This document shows, piece by piece, positions 9,138 through 17,135 of a stretch of DNA of 35,943 nucleotides (positions are counted from its first letter, which is position 1; each line of letters starts with the position of its first letter). The notes under the pieces are model-generated. The model was not told the origin of the DNA. It saw only the letters and a list, made by a program, of their open reading frames with translations, and searched no databases. The stretch lies in assembly GCA_903953805.1 (NCBI GenBank), contig CAJBLC010000137.1, forward strand, positions 1-35,943, read 5' to 3'. The translations under genes were made by a program, and so were the position numbers. This stretch comes from an uncultured Actinomycetes bacterium (GTDB lineage Bacteria > Actinomycetota > Actinomycetes > Nanopelagicales > Nanopelagicaceae).

Positions 9138-10358
9138 TTAGACCCGTCCACCTGAAGGCATGAGGCCTTGGATGCTGTAGATATTGGAGTAGAGGAGGCC
9201 CTTACTCTTTGAGTTCGCCTCCCACATCATGCCATTGCCAGCATAGATCGTGATGTGGTGGATATTTTGAACGCTGCCATCAAATGAATAGAAGAGGAGA
9301 TCGCCAGGTATCAATTGGCTCAAAGGCACGCGCTGGGTGTCAACAAAGTAGAGGGCAGCATTGAGGCGAGACCAGTTCGGATAACCCAAGCCAGCTGCCT
9401 TATATGAGGCATAGACGAGACCTGAGCAGTCGAAAGATTTTGGACCTTGCGCGCCCCAGACATAGGGATATCGAGCAAGTACTTGCGTCTTTGCAAAAGC
9501 AACAGCCGCTGCCCGAATCGCCTCTGTTGAACGAGTTGTCGTACGACCTTTAAAACCACGATCCGGCCAGATCTTCGCCTGATACTTCGTTGTTGTTGCA
9601 ATTGCGGCATTTGCTTCTTCGAGTTGAGCAAGTTGCAACTGCTGTTCAAGTGTAAGTCGAATACTTCGGGCCTTAGCAAGCTCTGCCATCAATTGGTTTT
9701 CGATAGCAAGCAGGCGATTTACTTCCTTCTGTTGTACTGCCTTAGCATCATCTGCAACTTTCTTGGTCGCTGCAACTTGAGCAGTCGCTACTGCCTGTGC
9801 AGCCTTTGTTCGATCTGCTTCAATCTTTGCGGCTTTTGCTACAGCTTCTGCGGCTTGATAACGTGAGAGGGCAGTTGAGTTGCTTGCGCCAAGTTGATTA
9901 AGAGTATTGAGGCGATCAATGAGATCTTGTGGACCATTTGAATTTAAAACTGATTCAAGGTTGGTGAAGCCCGATCCCATGATGTAGGCATTCTGCGCCA
10001 TGCGACCAATCTGTCGATTCTGTTCTGCAACTGCAGCAGCAGTGAGAGCAGCATGTGCAGCGGCTGCATTTGCTTGATCTGTTGCAACCTTGAGTGCAGC
10101 AACTGCCTTGACATATTTCGCCTGTGCAGCTGAAGCAACTGCAGTTAATTGGCGGAGGGTTCCTTGCGCAGCGCTTAATTTTGAGGCGGCGGCATTAGCG
10201 GCAGCTTGCTTCGCAGATTCTGCAGCTTTAGCCGCATCTATCTGAGCCTTGGTTGGCTTCGGGGTCTTTGCAAGTGCGAAATCTGTGGTGATCCCAGTGA
10301 GCAACAGTCCGCTGATAAGGACAGCAGTTGTCGCTTTCATTGCCTTGCTGGTGATCAC
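9138..10358 (-). CDS. Secreted NlpC/P60 peptidoglycan endopeptidase with coiled-coil N-terminus (RipA/RipC-like)
   Basis: 406 aa. A signal peptide (residues about 1-30, TTAVLISGLLLTG core, ALA cleavage) is followed by a very Ala-rich, Gln/Lys-containing coiled coil (about 35-250) and a C-terminal NlpC/P60 domain. The nucleophile is in FDCSGL (Cys311) and the partner His in the IHHITIYAG segment (about 368). The family cuts D-Glu-mDAP bonds in peptidoglycan stems, and such coiled-coil forms act in daughter-cell separation with FtsEX-type or other activators; the partner is not visible here. Start GTG 10358 has AAGGAG 5 nt upstream. tilS follows after 32 bp. Confidence 0.9.
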   Translation of the reverse strand: MITSKAMKATTAVLISGLLLTGITTDFALAKTPKPTKAQIDAAKAAESAKQAAANAAASKLSAAQGTLRQLTAVASAAQAKYVKAVAALKVATDQANAAAAHAALTAAAVAEQNRQIGRMAQNAYIMGSGFTNLESVLNSNGPQDLIDRLNTLNQLGASNSTALSRYQAAEAVAKAAKIEADRTKAAQAVATAQVAATKKVADDAKAVQQKEVNRLLAIENQLMAELAKARSIRLTLEQQLQLAQLEEANAAIATTTKYQAKIWPDRGFKGRTTTRSTEAIRAAAVAFAKTQVLARYPYVWGAQGPKSFDCSGLVYASYKAAGLGYPNWSRLNAALYFVDTQRVPLSQLIPGDLLFYSFDGSVQNIHHITIYAGNGMMWEANSKSKGLLYSNIYSIQGLMPSGGRV

Positions 10359-10382
10359 AGAAACTCCTTGGGGTTCTGACGA

Positions 10383-10388
10383 ATTTTA
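10383..10388 (-). promoter_or_regulatory. Predicted -10 element of the NlpC/P60 gene
   Basis: TAAAAT on the minus strand lies 24 nt before the GTG. It would give a short leader of about 17 nt that contains the AAGGAG ribosome binding site. This is one of the few leadered units in the window. No clear -35. Confidence 0.4.
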
Positions 10389-10401
10389 CTCGCGTTACCC
10401 C

Positions 10402-10431
10402 AAAAAACCCTGCATATCAGCGAGGTTGCAG
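10402..10431 (-). terminator. Weak candidate terminator after the ABC permease gene
   Basis: On the minus strand CTGCA and TGCAG form a 5-bp stem with a 12-nt loop immediately after the TAG, followed by GG and six T residues. The stem is short, so this may only attenuate read-through into the NlpC gene. Confidence 0.35.
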
Positions 10432-11223
10432 CTAGTTCGCTACATCTCTTCTCTTAAAGAGGAGTGAGACGATCGCACCTGCACCCACGAGATAGATCAG
10501 ATCCATGATGAGAGAGTGCTGATAAGAGAATGTGAAGTTCTGTGTGGTCGTGAGGTTAGTGAGGTTCTGCCCCGGCAACCATTTCGCTGTGCCAGTAAGT
10601 AAACCAGCGAGAATGTTCTCCAGGATGAGGAACCAGATCACACCAGTTGCGATAGCGCTGATTGGCGATCGGAAGAGCAAACCCAGGATCATCCCAACAG
10701 TTCCAAATCCCATGACACTGAGAAGGACATTTCCGAAGGCGCTTCCAAGCAAGGAGATGCCGGCGCTTGTGGTCCAAGCGCTCGTGCTGACATGGGCGTG
10801 TGGAGCGAGAAGATATGCAACCACAATACTTGAGATCAATGAGAGGAGGGACATCAGCACTGCAAAGAGCGTCATTGCGATGTACTTACCGCCAAGAATT
10901 TTCATTCGTGCTGGTTGACGAACCAAGAGATTACGAAGAGTTCCGTATGTGTACTCCTGAGCTGTCTGAGAAGCGAAGATGCAGAGCGCCACAATTCCTA
11001 ATAAGAATGCGACGATGCTAAAACCATAGACAAGACCATGTGGGGTGCTCAGGAATTGCGCGGTAACGATCTCACCACGACGGCCATTCCCCTTTGGATC
11101 TCCTACGCGCCAAAAGGTAAGAAAGGTGAAGAGCGAGGTTAAGAGAGTAACAATCGCCATCGTTGATAAGAGAAGAGTTGGGCGGCGCAATTTACGCATC
11201 TCGGCCCAGATGACATTGATCAT
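10432..11223 (-). CDS. ABC-2 type transporter permease
   Basis: 263 aa with about six hydrophobic helices (about 20-40, 70-88, 112-140, 155-180, 185-210, 235-253), starting MINVIWAEMRKLRRP, typical of ABC-2/DUF-type permeases paired with a single ATPase. The ATG overlaps the ATPase stop by 4 bp, so the two subunits are made together. The substrate cannot be told. Relatives serve in export of peptides such as lantibiotics or in resistance, but there is no biosynthetic gene near. Confidence 0.88.
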   Translation of the reverse strand: MINVIWAEMRKLRRPTLLLSTMAIVTLLTSLFTFLTFWRVGDPKGNGRRGEIVTAQFLSTPHGLVYGFSIVAFLLGIVALCIFASQTAQEYTYGTLRNLLVRQPARMKILGGKYIAMTLFAVLMSLLSLISSIVVAYLLAPHAHVSTSAWTTSAGISLLGSAFGNVLLSVMGFGTVGMILGLLFRSPISAIATGVIWFLILENILAGLLTGTAKWLPGQNLTNLTTTQNFTFSYQHSLIMDLIYLVGAGAIVSLLFKRRDVAN

Positions 11224-12137
11224 TCGCTATCTCCTGTCATTTCAAAGAAGGTCTCTTCAAGAGTTGGTAGCACTGATGTGAGTGAGGCCAGAGTGATACC
11301 GGCTTCAAATGCAGAACGGTTAAGAGTTGCACTCCACTCAGCAGGGCTTAAGACATGAGCTGCACCATCAATCACGGAAACTTCGTGGCCACTCTTCTTG
11401 ATGATCTCGACCAGTTTCGTGAGATCCACTGCATACTCTGGCTTAGCGATCAAAATTGGTTGCTGCGCTGATAGTAGATCTGCAGTGCGACCGTTGTAGA
11501 TCACCTTTCCTTGACGCAACATCACCAGATGATCGGCAATCATCTCAATCTCAGAGAGCAGATGTGATGAGACGAAGACGCTCGTTCCATCTGCTGCTAG
11601 ATCTTTAAGGAGCGAGCGCACTTCGTGAATTCCATTGGGATCTAAGCCATTGGTTGGTTCATCAAGTACCAATAATTTAGGGCTAGGAAGAAGCGCTGCT
11701 GCGATTCCGAGTCTCTGCTTCATGCCTAATGAATACGTCTTGAACTTTGAACCACCACGATCGCCGAGTCCAACGCGTTCTAGAAGTTGATCGACTATCG
11801 ATTGATCGAAGCCGCCAAGTGAGGCGAGGACGCGAAGATTTTCTCTGCCAGATAAGGCTGGGTAGAAAGCAGGTCCTTCAATCATCGCGCCAACGCGCGG
11901 GAGGTAACGTTCAGGATGGGTGATGCTCTCTCCGAGAACAGTTCCGGTACCACCGGTAGGAGATATGAGTCCTAGAAGCATCCGGATAGTTGTGGTCTTT
12001 CCCGAACCATTGGGTCCGACAAAACCGCAGACCTTGCCGAGTGGAACGGTGAATGTTGCGTGCGATACCGCAGTGCGCTCTCCATAGACCTTGGTCAGGT
12101 CGGTAACGGAGATCGCCTCTTCTAAGCCCTGATTCAT
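11220..12137 (-). CDS. ABC transporter ATP-binding protein (ABC-2/CcmA type)
   Basis: 305 aa. Walker A GPNGSGKT, Q-loop region GAMIEGPAFYP, signature YSLGMKQRLGIA, Walker B LLVLDEPTNGLDP and the SSHLLSE switch are all intact, followed by a C-terminal extension of about 90 residues as in the drug/lantibiotic exporter ATPases. The track ORF begins 59 codons upstream across metZ; the real start is ATG 12137 (MNQGLEEAISVTDL), 6 nt after a TACTGT hexamer on the same strand. It energises the permease encoded just downstream. Confidence 0.9.
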   Translation of the reverse strand: MNQGLEEAISVTDLTKVYGERTAVSHATFTVPLGKVCGFVGPNGSGKTTTIRMLLGLISPTGGTGTVLGESITHPERYLPRVGAMIEGPAFYPALSGRENLRVLASLGGFDQSIVDQLLERVGLGDRGGSKFKTYSLGMKQRLGIAAALLPSPKLLVLDEPTNGLDPNGIHEVRSLLKDLAADGTSVFVSSHLLSEIEMIADHLVMLRQGKVIYNGRTADLLSAQQPILIAKPEYAVDLTKLVEIIKKSGHEVSVIDGAAHVLSPAEWSATLNRSAFEAGITLASLTSVLPTLEETFFEMTGDSE

Positions 12138-12143
12138 GCACTG

Positions 12144-12160
12144 ACAGTAACGCGTACACT
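12144..12160. promoter_or_regulatory. Back-to-back -10 elements of divergent leaderless promoters (ABC ATPase / metZ)
   Basis: On the minus strand TACTGT (12144-12149) ends 6 nt before the ATPase ATG. On the plus strand TACACT (12155-12160) ends 6 nt before the metZ GTG. The two start codons are only 29 bp apart, so each -35 region would lie over the other gene's start and the two promoters should compete for RNA polymerase. Confidence 0.55.
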
Positions 12161-12166
12161 TCGCAA

Positions 12167-13393
12167 GTGAGCGGAAAAGAGCGCCCTTGGGGATATCGAG
12201 AGAATCTTCACGGCAAAAACCCAGATTGGGAGTTACATCCTGATACTGAGAGTATCCGTGCTGGCCTCTCACGCTCAGGTTTTGGTGAGACAGGTGAAGC
12301 TCTCTATCTCTCATCCGGTTTTACCTACTCGAGCGCCGAAGAGGCAGTTGCATCGTTTGCTGATGAGACTGACCACTTCCTATATAGCCGATTCCACAAT
12401 CCGACAGTTGCGATGTTCGAGAAGCGTCTCGCTGCACTTGAAGGTGCGGAGCTATGTGCGGCAACTGGTTCGGGGATGTCTGCGATGTTTACATCGATCG
12501 CCTGCCTCGTTTCACAAGGTGATCACGTCGTCGCATCTGCTTCGATGTTTAGCTCGTGTTACGTCGTCCTCTCTGAGTTCTTACCTAAGTGGGGCGTAAC
12601 TGTTGAATTTGTTACAGGTTCAGAGAAGTCAGATTGGGAGAAGGCGTTAAGCCGTCCAACAAAAGCCGTCTTCATTGAGACCCCAAGTAACCCAATGCTT
12701 GAGATCGTCGATATTGCGATGGTGAGCGAACTTGCTCATAAAGTTGGCGCAACTGTGATTGTTGATAACGTCATGGCCTCACCAATATTGCAGAAGCCGC
12801 TCCAACATGGTGCAGATGTCGTGATGTATTCGGCGACAAAACATATTGATGGTCAAGGTCGCGTACTCGGTGGAGCAATCCTTGGTTCAGCTGATTACAT
12901 CAATAATCATTTCCAACCATTTGCTCGCCATACTGGTCCGAATCTCAGCGCCTTCAACGCCTGGGTTCTACTCAAATCACTTGAGACGATCGGCATGCGC
13001 GTTGAGCGGATGAATTCAAATGCCCAAGCAGTGGCTGAGTTCCTCGCTTCGCACTCAAAGGTATCTGCAGTGAACTATCCAGGTCTGAAGAGCCATCGTG
13101 GTTATGAGATCAATGCTCGCCAGATGAGCGGCGGCGGAACCACCTTGAGCTTCGAAGTAAAAGGCGGCCAATCAGCGCTCTTTGCTGTGATGAATGCCCT
13201 TAAAGTTATTGATATCTCGAACAACCTTGGTGATAGCAAGTCACTGATTACACATCCAGCTTCAACCACACATCGCCGACTCGCACCTGAATTACGTGCT
13301 GAACTGGGTATTAATGACTCACTTGCACGACTTTCCGTTGGTCTTGAGCACTCAACAGATCTCATCAAGGACCTTGAGCAAGCCCTCAAGTAA
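12167..13393 (+). CDS. metZ: O-succinylhomoserine (or O-acetylhomoserine) sulfhydrylase, PLP-dependent
   Basis: 408 aa, Cys/Met metabolism PLP family. The N-terminal IRAGLSRSGFGETGEALYLSSGF and the absence of Cys-specific features match MetZ, which adds sulfide to activated homoserine to give homocysteine directly. The PLP lysine is Lys225 in YSATKHIDGQG, with the phosphate-binding YSR..NPT (73-80) and GSGMSA (101-106) loops present. The GTG start 12167 is supported by a -10-like TACACT 6 nt upstream and by the lack of another in-frame start before the conserved part. It is convergent with ctaB, with 3 nt between the stops. The acyl-donor specificity cannot be read from the sequence. Confidence 0.92.
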   Translation: MSGKERPWGYRENLHGKNPDWELHPDTESIRAGLSRSGFGETGEALYLSSGFTYSSAEEAVASFADETDHFLYSRFHNPTVAMFEKRLAALEGAELCAATGSGMSAMFTSIACLVSQGDHVVASASMFSSCYVVLSEFLPKWGVTVEFVTGSEKSDWEKALSRPTKAVFIETPSNPMLEIVDIAMVSELAHKVGATVIVDNVMASPILQKPLQHGADVVMYSATKHIDGQGRVLGGAILGSADYINNHFQPFARHTGPNLSAFNAWVLLKSLETIGMRVERMNSNAQAVAEFLASHSKVSAVNYPGLKSHRGYEINARQMSGGGTTLSFEVKGGQSALFAVMNALKVIDISNNLGDSKSLITHPASTTHRRLAPELRAELGINDSLARLSVGLEHSTDLIKDLEQALK

Positions 13394-13396
13394 TTC

Positions 13397-14263
13397 TTAT
13401 TTCAGCAAAACTCCAGCAACAAGGAGAACTGAATAGGCGCTTAAATACGTAATCGACCAATGGAATAACTTTGCCGCTGACTTTTCAGATTCTGGGCTGT
13501 TGATCTTCGTGAGTGTTGTTCCAAATCCAAGTGCCAAGATAAATGTGATTGCTGCAGTCCACCACGGTAGGTGTGCACTTTGCACAACAGCGAGAGAAGT
13601 AAGAAACATTCCGGTGGTGTGAAGCAACATCTGCATCTGAACATTGCGAAGCGTTGCTACAACTGGCAGCATCGGAATACCAGCAGCGGCGTAATCATCT
13701 TTATATTTAATGGCGAGCGCCCAGAAATGCGGTGGAGTCCAGAAGAAGATCAAAGCGAAGAAGAGCCAAGCAGTAAGTGAGAGTGAATTAGTTATTGCTG
13801 CCCAACCGATGAGCACTGGCATACAACCAGCTATGCCACCCCAGACAATATTTTGAGACGTACGGCGCTTCAGACCCATTGTGTAGAAGATGACATAGAA
13901 GAGAATTGCAAGAGCAGTAAGAATCGTTGCCCATACTGTCGTAAAGATATAGAAAATTGCGAGCGAGATAAGTGTGATCGCTGATGCGAAGATCATTGCA
14001 GCAGTCTTAGTGATGTCACCATTCACGAGTGGGCGCTTATTTGTACGTGCCATTAATCGATCAGATTCAACTTCGATCACCATGTTGTATGCATTCGATG
14101 CTCCGGCAGCAAGGGTTCCGCCGATCAAAGTTGCAATAGTGACCTTCAGCCCTGGAACGCCGCCTGCGGCTAAAAAGAGCGCCGGAAGAGTGGTTACGAG
14201 TAAGAGCTCGACCACTCGTAGTTTCATCAACGCGACATATGGGCGGATGAGAGTGGCGGGCAT
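13397..14263 (-). CDS. ctaB: Protoheme IX farnesyltransferase (heme O synthase)
   Basis: 288-aa UbiA-family polytopic membrane enzyme that farnesylates heme B to heme O for the aa3 oxidase encoded at 24.4-28.4 kb. The prenyl-diphosphate/Mg motif is in N..IE..SDRLMARTNKRPLVNG, about residues 58-80. The first Asp of the usual NxxxDxxxD is Glu here. The second acidic region with FFWTPPHFWALAIKYKDDY is intact. The ATG lies 7 nt after TAGAGT on the minus strand, within the 20-nt gap to dacB, so it has its own leaderless promoter. No heme A synthase gene is in the window. Confidence 0.95.
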   Translation of the reverse strand: MPATLIRPYVALMKLRVVELLLVTTLPALFLAAGGVPGLKVTIATLIGGTLAAGASNAYNMVIEVESDRLMARTNKRPLVNGDITKTAAMIFASAITLISLAIFYIFTTVWATILTALAILFYVIFYTMGLKRRTSQNIVWGGIAGCMPVLIGWAAITNSLSLTAWLFFALIFFWTPPHFWALAIKYKDDYAAAGIPMLPVVATLRNVQMQMLLHTTGMFLTSLAVVQSAHLPWWTAAITFILALGFGTTLTKINSPESEKSAAKLFHWSITYLSAYSVLLVAGVLLK

Positions 14264-14270
14264 GGAGAGA

Positions 14271-14276
14271 ACTCTA
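14271..14276 (-). promoter_or_regulatory. Predicted -10 element, leaderless ctaB promoter
   Basis: TAGAGT on the minus strand, 7 nt before the ctaB ATG and inside the 20-nt dacB-ctaB spacer. The placement lets ctaB be transcribed separately from dacB. Confidence 0.5.
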
Positions 14277-14283
14277 GAGGTTC

Positions 14284-15441
14284 TTATGGAGTAGTCGTGC
14301 TTGCGGCTGGTGGACGCTTAGCAATCGTGCTCAGCATCTTGTCGATTGTCACACGGGCGGCGCCACGAGCGCTCTCCCGATTAGGAATTCGATCTGCAAT
14401 AACGGCAAAGACGTATTGCTGTGGCCCGACAGTGACAAAACCGGCAAGGCTCACAGTTGTATCGATCCAGCCAGTCTTCGCCTTAACAAGACCAACCGCC
14501 GATGGTGCATCTTTCACAAATCGACTCTTGAGAGTTCCAGTCTTTCCAGCAGTAGGTAGACCGTCGTAAATAACTTTGAGATCGGGTTCTCGCTTAATAG
14601 CGACGAGCAATGAGGCGATGGTCCGAGCTGAAACTCGTGTCTCATGCGAGAGGCCATTTCCATCTTGAACAGAAAGGCCCTCACTCGGAACATTTAAATC
14701 TTTGAGAGTCTTCTCAAATGCAGATTGCAGTCCGGTTGAGTCACCTGGGAATCCAAGTTGGTGTGCGGATGAGTGAGCAAGTCGATCAGCTAGAACGTTG
14801 TCGCTCCACAATAGTGTGAAATCAACAATTTCACTCAGCGGTGGTGATGAGATTGATGTGATCGGATCTGTCACAAGTTCTTTCACTGCAGAAGCGCTAG
14901 GAAGAACTTTCGTAGTGATCGCTACTCTGCCTTTAAAGAATCTCTTCAGTCCAGCAGCATCAGTTGCAAATACATCTTTGTAATAGAGCGTCATCTCATG
15001 CATCTGAGGATTTTGTTCTAGAACTTTGTTAACAAGTTCAGGTGCATAGGCCCTGTGATATTTCTTTGCTTCGAAGGCGCTATCCGTCAACCATGGATCA
15101 CTCTCGCCAGTAAGTACGAAGGCATCGGGCTGAGCGGTTGCATTGATCGTTGTGACAAATTTCTTATCTGCGCCAAAGGCTTTAAGGGCAGTAGTTGTTG
15201 AGATCAACTTCAAAACTGAGGCTGGTGCGCGTAATTTCTCAGCGCCTTTTGCAAAGATCGTATCGCCGGTCGCTGGATCCAATACCAAGATTCCAGGGTT
15301 ATAAAGCGTCCGGGACTTGGTAAGGCTTATAAAACTCTGTGGGATCACTAATGCGTGAGCGGGAGTGATGACTGTCATTCCAAGCGCACCTGCAAGGACG
15401 ACCGCTAGCGCAGCTCGTAGGCCCCTTGTTCTCTGATGCAT
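14284..15441 (-). CDS. dacB: D-alanyl-D-alanine carboxypeptidase/endopeptidase, PBP4 family (peptidase S13)
   Basis: Exported penicillin-binding protein that trims or opens peptidoglycan peptides. The three active-site motifs are present: SVLK (Ser75-Lys78), SDN in LLWSDNVLADRL, and KTG in PTAGKTGTLKSRF. A signal peptide with the core LRAALAVVLAGALGM ends near AHA. The ATG at 15441 (MHQRTRG) is preferred over the track start eight codons upstream because a CATAAT lies exactly 6 nt before it, giving 385 aa. In mycobacteria dacB is also close upstream of tilS, so its presence here is likely a conserved neighbourhood with insertions. Confidence 0.93.
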   Translation of the reverse strand: MHQRTRGLRAALAVVLAGALGMTVITPAHALVIPQSFISLTKSRTLYNPGILVLDPATGDTIFAKGAEKLRAPASVLKLISTTTALKAFGADKKFVTTINATAQPDAFVLTGESDPWLTDSAFEAKKYHRAYAPELVNKVLEQNPQMHEMTLYYKDVFATDAAGLKRFFKGRVAITTKVLPSASAVKELVTDPITSISSPPLSEIVDFTLLWSDNVLADRLAHSSAHQLGFPGDSTGLQSAFEKTLKDLNVPSEGLSVQDGNGLSHETRVSARTIASLLVAIKREPDLKVIYDGLPTAGKTGTLKSRFVKDAPSAVGLVKAKTGWIDTTVSLAGFVTVGPQQYVFAVIADRIPNRESARGAARVTIDKMLSTIAKRPPAASTTTP

Positions 15442-15447
15442 GGGTGG

Positions 15448-15478
15448 ATTATGCCCTGTTCTCATCTCTATTTAGAGT
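15448..15478. promoter_or_regulatory. Divergent leaderless promoters, dacB and RNA methyltransferase
   Basis: CATAAT on the minus strand (15448-15453) ends 6 nt before the dacB ATG. TAGAGT on the plus strand (15473-15478) ends 6 nt before the methyltransferase ATG. The 43-nt intergenic stretch therefore holds both promoters and no leader on either side. Confidence 0.5.
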
Positions 15479-15484
15479 TATGCC

Positions 15485-16117
15485 ATGACAAAGGCAGAGA
15501 TTGGTCCTGGGGAGTTCTTCCCCGTTGTTGGTGTCGGGCCACATCCAGAACCTTGGCCAGTTGGCGATCAATACGATCCTGAGTTGTTGCTGAATGGCGA
15601 TCGTCGTAATGTCTTAGATCACTATCGCTATTGGAGCGTCGCAGCGATTGTCGCCGATCTTGATACCAAGCGACACGATTTACAGATCGCAATCGAGAAT
15701 TGGCAACACGATCTCAATATTGGTTCAGTCGTCCGAACCGCAAATGCTTTCAACGTTTCTAAGGTACATATCGTTGGAAAGCGGGATTGGAATAAGCGCG
15801 GTGCGATGGTGACTGATCGCTACCTCCATGTGCTCCATCATCCAACTGTTGCTGACTTCAAAAAGTGGTGCGATGACAATGGCGTTCCAATCATCGGTAT
15901 CGATAACTTGCCGATCTCGAAAGAGTTAGAGAAGTCATCTCTTCCCGAAAAGTGCGTGATGTTCTTCGGCCAAGAAGGCGCTGGAATGTCCGATGAAGGC
16001 GTTGAGATCTGCGAAGTTGTACTTGCTATCAGGCAATATGGATCGACTCGATCCATGAATGCGAGCGCAGCAGCTGCAATCGCCATGTATGCCTGGGCGA
16101 TGCAGCACCTTAATTAA
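15485..16117 (+). CDS. SpoU/TrmH-family tRNA/rRNA 2'-O-methyltransferase
   Basis: 210-aa SPOUT-fold SAM-dependent methyltransferase. All three family motifs are visible: motif 1 NIGSVVRTANAF (about 76-87), motif 2 FFGQEGAGMS and motif 3 RSMNASAAAAIAMYAW, which form the trefoil-knot SAM site; the catalytic Arg is in motif 1. An N-terminal extension of about 55 residues (WPVGDQYDPELL..) precedes the fold. The RNA target, for example Gm18 of tRNA, cannot be set from the sequence. The start is leaderless (TAGAGT 6 nt upstream). Its stop overlaps the TPR gene stop in TTAA. Confidence 0.9.
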   Translation: MTKAEIGPGEFFPVVGVGPHPEPWPVGDQYDPELLLNGDRRNVLDHYRYWSVAAIVADLDTKRHDLQIAIENWQHDLNIGSVVRTANAFNVSKVHIVGKRDWNKRGAMVTDRYLHVLHHPTVADFKKWCDDNGVPIIGIDNLPISKELEKSSLPEKCVMFFGQEGAGMSDEGVEICEVVLAIRQYGSTRSMNASAAAAIAMYAWAMQHLN

Positions 16118-17049
16118 TCTTCAATAACCTCAGTAACTGCTGCGATTCGGCGATCAATCTCATCTGCCTCAGGCATGCGGCCCAAGGTGCGAAGCACTGC
16201 TGAGATGCGGCGCTCGATCTCGATAATAAATTCAAAGTCGCGGTTATCGCTCGCCTCGGTTGAAATCTCAAGGACGCGTTCAAGTGTGGCCAAGCCATCT
16301 TCGGTCTGGCCGGTATTGATCTGCGCCTTACCAAGTTCAAGAAGTGAGTATGTCTCACGATGATGATCATGGGCGGTTGAAAAGACATCGAGCGACTTCT
16401 GTCCAGCGATCAACGCAGCTTCAGCATCACCAAGTTCTGTCAGGCAGTGAGCGATCTTTTGATCGCATCGCGCCACATTGATTACTTCCTTGAGCTTCTT
16501 AAAGAGCGCACGAGCTTCCTGGAAGGCTTCAGTCGCTTCTTTGTAATTCTTCAACTCGCGTAGTGCGCAGCCAATTAAATGTAAGTCATTTGCGGCACCT
16601 GAATCATTGCCATCAACAAGATGTTCCTGAACGCAATCGCGCATGCATTCGATGGTCTTCTCGTACTCTTTCGATGAGTACCACCATTCACCAAGTGTGC
16701 AGGCGAGATCAATCGCGAGCGGTGACTTAGATTCGCGAAGGAGATCAACCGCCTTGCTCATGGCATCGGCAGCTTCATTCATTCGCTTTAACTGATTGAG
16801 GTTGTAACCAATTGCGGAGTAAGCCTGTGCAAGTCCATCGAGAGAACTTTCTGGATCTAAATCTGCATAGATATCGCGAGCAGTCTCAGCGAGCGCAAGC
16901 GCTTCGTCATATTGACCGCGGGCATAGATCCGCGCACTTAACTCATAAAAGGTATTTGCTCGATCAATTCCAGTTACTTCAGGAATTCGCTCCCAGAGCA
17001 TCTCTTCAGTGAGAATGTCATCCTGGCCGAGATCGTCGTCATCGCTCAT
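16114..17049 (-). CDS. Cytoplasmic TPR-repeat protein of unknown function
   Basis: 311 aa, almost all helical, with no signal peptide. An acidic N-terminus (MSDDDDLGQDD) is followed by about six to seven tetratricopeptide units, seen as repeated patterns such as ARGQYDEALALAETARDIY, ELKNYKEATEAFQEARALF and TELGDAEAALIAGQKSL. TPRs are protein-protein scaffolds; the partner is unknown. The track start is eleven codons upstream; ATG 17049 has a strong AGGGGGG ribosome binding site. TAGTGT at 17079-17084 on the minus strand would give a leader of roughly 23 nt. Confidence 0.8.
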   Translation of the reverse strand: MSDDDDLGQDDILTEEMLWERIPEVTGIDRANTFYELSARIYARGQYDEALALAETARDIYADLDPESSLDGLAQAYSAIGYNLNQLKRMNEAADAMSKAVDLLRESKSPLAIDLACTLGEWWYSSKEYEKTIECMRDCVQEHLVDGNDSGAANDLHLIGCALRELKNYKEATEAFQEARALFKKLKEVINVARCDQKIAHCLTELGDAEAALIAGQKSLDVFSTAHDHHRETYSLLELGKAQINTGQTEDGLATLERVLEISTEASDNRDFEFIIEIERRISAVLRTLGRMPEADEIDRRIAAVTEVIED

Positions 17050-17123
17050 GGTGGTACCCCCCTGTAGTGCTTTCCCAAACACTAGTGGGGAAGGTCGCTA
17101 ACCTGCAGCGAAACGCGGGCAGA

Positions 17124-17129
17124 TAAGAT
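17124..17129 (+). promoter_or_regulatory. Predicted -10 element, leaderless promoter of the NodB-like operon
   Basis: TAAGAT ends 6 nt before ATG 17136. It fits the recurring TANNNT-N6-start pattern of this window. A perfect CACTAGTG palindrome lies 37-44 nt upstream of the hexamer (17080-17087), between this operon and the divergent TPR gene. Confidence 0.5.
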
Positions 17130-17135
17130 GAAGCC

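Noticed and set aside
9700-10260. Repeats in the Ala-rich part of the NlpC/P60 gene
   Set aside because: GCA/GCT codon runs of a coiled coil; no true direct repeat units and no array.
12167-12260. Possible SAM riboswitch or S-box leader near metZ
   Set aside because: The metZ start is only 6 nt from a -10-like element, leaving no room for a leader, and I see no SAM riboswitch consensus.
13391-13400. Terminator between the convergent metZ and ctaB genes
   Set aside because: Only 3 nt separate the stops and no hairpin with a T run is visible in either direction.
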